From contig NW_006768812.1 in NCBI RefSeq assembly GCF_000204055.1, positions 255,388 through 319,387 on the forward strand: 64,000 bases of DNA, read 5' to 3'. The DNA is from Melampsora larici-populina 98AG31 (taxonomy: Eukaryota; Basidiomycota; Pucciniomycetes; Pucciniales; Melampsoraceae). Position numbers and translations under genes: made by a program. The notes beneath the pieces are model-generated. The model saw only the letters and a list, made by a program, of their open reading frames with translations. It searched no databases and was not told where the DNA came from. Below, piece by piece: positions 59,148 through 64,000 of the stretch (its first letter is position 1; every line of letters starts with the position of its first letter).

Positions 59148-59989
59148 ATGGCACGAAGGCAAAATATCCCAGTCGCAATGAATGGAGGCTACCTGCCACT
59201 ACGCTTGACAGGTATATTTTGGGTCGGAAATGCAGTAAGTCGCGAATATCGGCAGTGAACAACGCTAACGCACCACTTCAGTTGGATCTTCCTAGCCAGG
59301 TAGTACAAGGACAACGATCATACGATTGCCAATGCAGTGCAACAAACACCAATTTCGATATACTCCATCTAATACTCACAGAGGACGGTACCCACACCAT
59401 TATGACCTCGGACAGCGCGTTCTTGATGAGCGGCAAAATAATGCAAGACGACAGACCCTGGCATAATGTATTGAAAGTGGAGGCCAAGAGCGTCGTTGCC
59501 ATTAACGTAGATCGCGCCGTTGCGAAATCACTATTGGGTCAGGCGACGGTTGTCGGTCGTGGTCGAATAATGGAAAAAACAGTCAATTTTGAAGGAACGA
59601 ACAATACCTCCTTTAGAATTTTGCATTCATCGTGTGATCGGTACGTGCTCTGGAGGGTTCGAAAATCGATGAGCAGTTGTTGACAATAGGCTGGAGCCTC
59701 GGCATAGGAACCAAGACGATGTCGAATACCTCTGTGATACCGAGACGTTGTCTCAATTCGACCTGCATCTGATGCACAGAGGGAACATCGTTAGCGTCGT
59801 AGGTATCGTTATAGGTTTCTCATCTGCTGGCGGAACGAAGTGGCATGTAAAGGTATGTACTTCGTGACATTGCCAGTGGTCCACGCTGACGACGCAACAG
59901 TTGACCGACGCATGGTAGTATTGACGACGCCTTGGGATGTTGCGTTGATTGGCTGTCACGATTCATTGGGTGGGATGTTATTGCAATAG
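59148..59989 (+). pseudogene. OB-fold-like paralog G
   Basis: ATG 59148 (MARRQNIPVAMNGGYLPLRL), intron GTAAGT...TTCAG (about 59233-59279), then LDLPSQVVQGQRSYDCQCSATNTNFDILHLIL, FLMSGKIMQ, NVLKVEAKSVVAINVD, TVVGRG, a possible intron at 59641-59690, and LMHRGNIVSVVGIVIGFSSAGGTKWHVK, the same GN(I/V)xSxxGxVI...W pattern as A and D. After this strand I cannot find a valid splice to the last strand, and the straight frame ends soon, so the 3' end looks broken. Confidence 0.5.
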
Positions 59990-60397
59990 AAGAACGATAA
60001 GGACGCGGGGTGACCCTCGGCAGATCTGAGAATAATTCAACAGCATCGATTCAATGTATTAGTGCGTTACACGAAGCCGCTCATTTTGTATTTGAACATT
60101 GCACATAATCAAGTCAATGTATTAATGTATTACACGGAGTTGCTGATTTTATATTTAAAGGACTGCTGTCAAAAACATTTTATGAAACAGGACGTTGATT
60201 GTCAGTAATGCTTGCCGGTGCATTAGACAACAAGAACAATCAATGGCTGAAAGACAGCATACGGGTAGTCGGTCACAGTGCTGAAGTTTATGCCCTAAGA
60301 ACCTCGCAGTGACAACTACGACGTCACTGTGCCGCAAGCTGCTGAATTATCTAAGAAATATGAGCACAAAGCGTGAAGTCGAATAGGAGAGGAATAA

Positions 60398-61106
60398 CTA
60401 TATAAGTAAGTGAGCTACGGTGCGATCGATGACTGTCATCGCTCGAGGTGGCCCGCGGTTTTGGTACTCAACACAGAGTGTTATGTATTGGGTATACATC
60501 AAAACTTGGACTCCGGGGTTTGCTATTATTAGAGAACGGCATTGTGCCAAAACGGTGTCTTGACGGTCGATGCCCAATGGAAGAACAAGATCAAGATTAA
60601 AAGTCGTCAAGAGTCCGTGAGCAGAAACCTACAAACTGGGTCAGCGCGTAATGTAATCATTGTCAGCGAGACTAGACTCACTGGCAGTGGAGGTCGGCCA
60701 CAGATAGTGAGCGTAGACAGAATGAAGTGAGCATTCGACGTGATGGGCTGAGCATACATTGTTTCCGCGGCGTTGTCAGTACTACGCGACAACGTAGAAC
60801 AGAGAAAGCCTTACAGTGGAGTCTGATGTTATCGCGGGGATCAAAGTGGGGGTAATGCGTGTACTTGAGCTGATAGCAACGTATGTTTGCATTGACATGG
60901 TCGGTGATAGCGTTACGATTCGAGGTAGAGAGATAGGACAAAGTAGTGATATTAAGTGACGGGACATTGGTTTTATTCTTGAAGCTCGAGCAGAGCGCTG
61001 ATTGATAAGTGCGGAGGACGGCTTGGAACAGCGCGAATTGCAACAAAAGGGGCTTATGAGATCGGCGCATTAACGCATTATTTCGGACTAGACCAGTTGT
61101 AATCAT
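60398..61106 (-). other. Possible further cargo gene remnant
   Basis: Minus-strand frames include SLNITTLSYLSTSNRNAITDHVNANIRCYQLKYTHYPHFDPRDNIRLHCKAF (about 60960-60800) and QDTVLAQCRSLIIANPGVQVLMYTQYITLCVEYQN (about 60550-60450). The beta-rich pattern and position next to the Helitron end suggest another decayed OB-like paralog, but motif support is weak. Confidence 0.25.
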
Positions 61107-61178
61107 TTTTCTACTATTTACAACGCGATGTCAGCGCGACGAAACCCGTCACCAGCGATGCGAAATTGTTTACCGAGA

Positions 61179-61206
61179 GGGCGGCTGGCCGCCCCCGATG
61201 CTCTAG
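61179..61206 (+). repeat. Helitron 3' terminus: hairpin plus CTAG
   Basis: GC-rich stem GGGCGG/CCGCCC with a 4-nt loop (61179-61194), 8 nt spacer, then CTAG (61203-61206) followed by T. This is the canonical Helitron right end, downstream of and in the same orientation as the Rep/helicase. Confidence 0.75.
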
Positions 61207-61586
61207 TCCGTGTTCAATATTTACTGCTTGAATGAACGTGACACGACGTAAACATAAAGGTGTTCGACTCGACTCGACTCACAATTGACGCGCGCCACCA
61301 GTCTTCGCTTGAGACATCGCTGTTGCCTCGCGAGAGGAATGTCAGAGAATCAGTGTTTCCCATGTGTTTTGTTAAAGAACGTCTTGTGATGGAGAGCCAT
61401 CGAGCGATGAATGCATTCTAACCATTGAAATAGAGGGAGCTACAACATGAAATGTGACACTTGGAAAGAAAAACAAAGGAAAGGAAACCAAATTTGAAGG
61501 AATATAACTACATTGTGTATCGGTACTAGTCTGTAATACAAGAACCGTGTGATCACAGGAGCCGTGAAAGGTGACAAGAGGGTTCA

Positions 61587-62510
61587 TCAAGGTTTGCCGG
61601 TTGAGTTGGTTGCAGAAGTTTTAGGAGCTGCTGCGGTAGAGGGAGGCTTTGTAGCAGAGGGATCGGTGGTTTTGGGACCAGGACCCATAGGCAATTCATC
61701 ATCGTGGGGAGGTCCTAATGGCCCACAGTTGGATTTACCGCTGCCTTTACTGACGGTTACGACGATGCCTCCTCCGGTTGCAGATCCACCAGCTATCACA
61801 ATGGTTCCAGCCTGTTTAGAAAAAGAAAGTGAATTTGAGCGACAAATTTGAGTGTGCAACGAAACTGATCTTTGCTTACATGGGCGGGGCATGTAGTGAG
61901 AAGCTTGGCTAAACCACCATCCAAGTTGTCACCCATGCCGTATTGAACGATGGGAAGAGGACTAAAGCATCGAAGATCATTTATGTTAGTTGGTGGGCAG
62001 CGGTAAACATGACAAAGATTTCTAGCCAGATATGATGCAACGTACATCCAAAGCGGTCCGCTGTCAGTTGTGTTCAGTCTGACCTTGCAAGAACCGCACG
62101 ACTTGACATTAGTTGGATTGATTTGTACAATCCAATTTCCGTTTTTCTTCTTGAGAAAACCTGAGAGAGCGCTGGGAATGATAAGTGGAAAATGAGTCGG
62201 TAGTTTAATTGGTTTGGATGATCCTAAAGATGGATTTGAAAAGAAATGAAGCTCACGAAATGCAATCAGCTGAACGAATCCCTGGGACAAGGGTCAGTTG
62301 GGGCTCGAGTTTAGGGTCACCAGTAGGTGGTGGCGGCGCAGGTGTGCAAATTGGGGCGGAAGAGACGTTTGCAGCGAGGGCTCTGGAGACAAGAACTCTC
62401 AATTCGTGATCATGATGAGTAGCCCGGGTGGCATGAGTATTGTAATCTATGGATTTAGCAGAAAGTCCACCGATGCAGAGCCCGACGGCTACGAATAATG
62501 AAGATAACAT
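61587..62510 (-). CDS. Secreted Cys-containing protein, unknown function
   Basis: Three exons on the minus strand, 62510-62257, 62171-61880 and 61811-61587, joined in frame to 256 aa. The N-terminus MLSSLFVAVGLCIGGLSAKS is a clear signal peptide. After a Pro-rich spacer come SADCISALSGFL, GNWIVQINPTNVKSCGSCKVRLNT, YLARNLCHVYRCPPTNINDLRCFSPLPIVQYGMGDN, TTCPAH, then a low-complexity Gly/Ser/Thr/Pro-rich C-terminus. At least eight Cys follow the signal. The CGSCxV pattern with a later paired Cys is common in secreted basidiomycete proteins. An effector or wall protein is possible but unproven. It lies 380 bp right of the Helitron end, in host DNA, head towards the right edge. Confidence 0.8.
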
Positions 62511-64000
62511 CTTGAAAGGTTATGTGGTAAGATTGATTCGAAAGTGACGAGTTGTATGGACAGAGGAAATTGTATACTGATGAAAGGGTCGTAAAGATAA
62601 CTGGATGAGATGCGTAGAGAAGGTGGAAGGAGTGCTACATTTTAATCCACATGAAGAGTTTTTATATATGATGAAAGCAACCCATTCCTTCTGAGACCGC
62701 GGATTAGTTGGTGGAAGATCATACCCTGACCAACTCGGCTCGTAACCAGAACTCAAAAAAGGCGGATGAGAATCAGGTGCTTCGGGGAGCTAAAGTATCG
62801 GGCTTCCAAAATTGACACCCTACCCAAGCCAAGAACCCAGAAAGCCTTGTCAGTAGGGATGGATTACTCTCCAGCACCAAGCCACAGAACGACAGCGCCT
62901 TGCCAGTGCAAAGGGTCTTCTCCATCGTCGCGGGATGATAGGGACTCGAGGACGCCCTGCCGTTTGATGCGAGCGAGCTAATGGGTAGCCAAAATGTATC
63001 TTCGTGGAAACCCCATGATGTTTGTCTTGCACGCTTCGAGACTGCGTATGGCGCGGACAAGGAGATGAATGACCTGGCAGCGATCAGCATGGCTCTGGGT
63101 AGGTAAGTATGAAAACAATTTCGAGCTACCTCACGCCCCAATCGGCCGTTCAAGCTCAAGTGACTGGAAGCCGTCATCATCATCCACTGACCCCTAGAAT
63201 CAGTGCCCTTTCCCTTACAGTCCTAGTTAGCGTGACGATGACTTTTCACATAGGTCTGAAGGATCTTGAAGAAAGTGCACAAATCCGAACAAAGTTCAAT
63301 GATTGTAAGAAGAGGTGAGAACTTTTGTCTCAAGACTCATCTCTAAGCTATCTTCACTGTGACTTCCAGATGAGCATTGAGATGATCCGCTTCACGCAAA
63401 CTGATCGACCCAATGACATTTGACCAAATGAGCCACAATGACGCTGCAAATGTTCAAAGAATACAGCTTCAAAAGTGAGCGACGCATGTAGCCCTGAGCC
63501 TGAGTGGGACATCCACGTAGTTGACCAATGACTAGGAAATATCTACTCCCGTAGACAGTATGAATGGTTGCGAGCTCGAAGGATCGCAGTGAATCACCCC
63601 TCTGTAAGATCATAGCAACTTTGGCGAGTTTAAAAAAACACAGCCTGGCATATTTATCTACCAAAAACCTCTGAGGTCTGCATAGATGGCACCAGCAGGC
63701 TCACAAGATGCCATAGTTCAAAGCGGCGCATAGGTTGGCCGGTGTTCCATGGACAAGGGTTTGTCAGATTCCTGATACAAGTCAAATCACTCTACAATTA
63801 CGAGAATACTACCAACAACCAAGGCGAATGAAGCCTCATCTGGCCAATTTCCCTTCGACGACTCCCATATCACTCTCATTGAAGAAAAAAGTACCCAGAT
63901 CATCTTTTTACAACATCTTACTCACATAAGGCCCATCAAGTTTGTATCCCAATCGAGCATACCAATGACGGACTCCCACACCTGAGATGACTGCTAGCTT
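62511..64000. other. Right-edge sequence without a supported gene
   Basis: The first part is the promoter side of the secreted-protein gene. A short open segment at about 62935-63103 (plus) reads LMGSQNVSSWKPHDVCLARFETAYGADKEMNDLAAISMALGR and may be an exon, preceded by stops; nothing else supports it. Confidence 0.4.

Larger units (their letters stand above)
30190..61206 (+). mobile_element. Very large Helitron with OB-fold-like gene cargo (left end approximate)
   Basis: The right end is supported by a hairpin and CTAG followed by T (61179-61207). The Rep/helicase gene is on the plus strand upstream of it, as expected. The left end is inferred only from a sharp change near 30190 from AT-rich host-like DNA to CpG-rich DNA, and from the first cargo gene starting soon after; I could not identify a 5' TC end. 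Net length without the nested KDZ element would be about 19 kb. Alternatively, several overlapping Helitron copies were inserted here. Confidence 0.5.

Noticed and set aside
60678..61106. 142-codon minus-strand frame as a full gene
   Set aside because: Only part of it has the cargo-like beta pattern and no start, intron or C-terminal motif can be fixed; kept only as a possible remnant.

Overview
The window looks like nuclear DNA of a basidiomycete, most likely a rust fungus (Pucciniales). The evidence is short GT-AG introns of about 50-90 nt in nearly every gene, a few host genes scattered in a sea of transposons, and hypothetical proteins of the rust-specific type. Host genes I can recognise are a DcpS scavenger decapping enzyme (20777-22160, minus), a 3-ketoacyl-CoA thiolase (25830-27590, plus) and a secreted Cys-containing protein of unknown role (61587-62510, minus). 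A lineage-specific gene (about 23391-25217, plus), a Cys-rich multi-exon gene (7824-9797, minus) and a small two-exon gene (29538-30090, minus) are unassigned. || Layout. 1-1171: 5' part of a PIF/Harbinger transposase gene. 2148-6434: a GCM-type zinc finger DDE transposase fused to a USP-like cysteine peptidase. 12520-19886: a complete Ty3/gypsy element on the minus strand with 353-bp LTRs and a CCACT target duplication, broken by two nested foldback elements and a TGA codon. 28222-29323: a non-autonomous Harbinger-like element with TTA duplications. About 30190-61206: a CpG-rich block that I read as one very large Helitron (Rep/helicase gene 53637-58108, canonical 3' hairpin and CTAG end at 61179-61206). 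|| The most unusual part is the Helitron cargo. At least five, probably seven, paralogous genes encode small proteins with a conserved C-terminal beta-rich, OB-fold-like module, and the intron just before the last strand sits at the same place in each paralog I could splice. They resemble in concept the RPA-like single-strand binding proteins that plant Helitrons carry, but here they form a diversified cluster. One of them (minus strand) is split by an 11,978-bp Kyakuja-Dileera-Zisupton (KDZ) DNA transposon (37411-49388) with about 315-405 bp inverted repeats and a perfect 8-bp duplication CTCCCCCA. The KDZ element holds the transposase, a FAR1/GCM-like DNA-binding protein gene and an accessory gene. 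|| A recurring theme is CpG decay: both LTR differences are CpG transitions, and premature TGA codons in three unrelated element genes sit where arginine (CGA) is expected or is seen in a paralog. A 100-base N gap (55395-55494) interrupts the Helitron gene. All calls come from reading the sequence; no database search was run.
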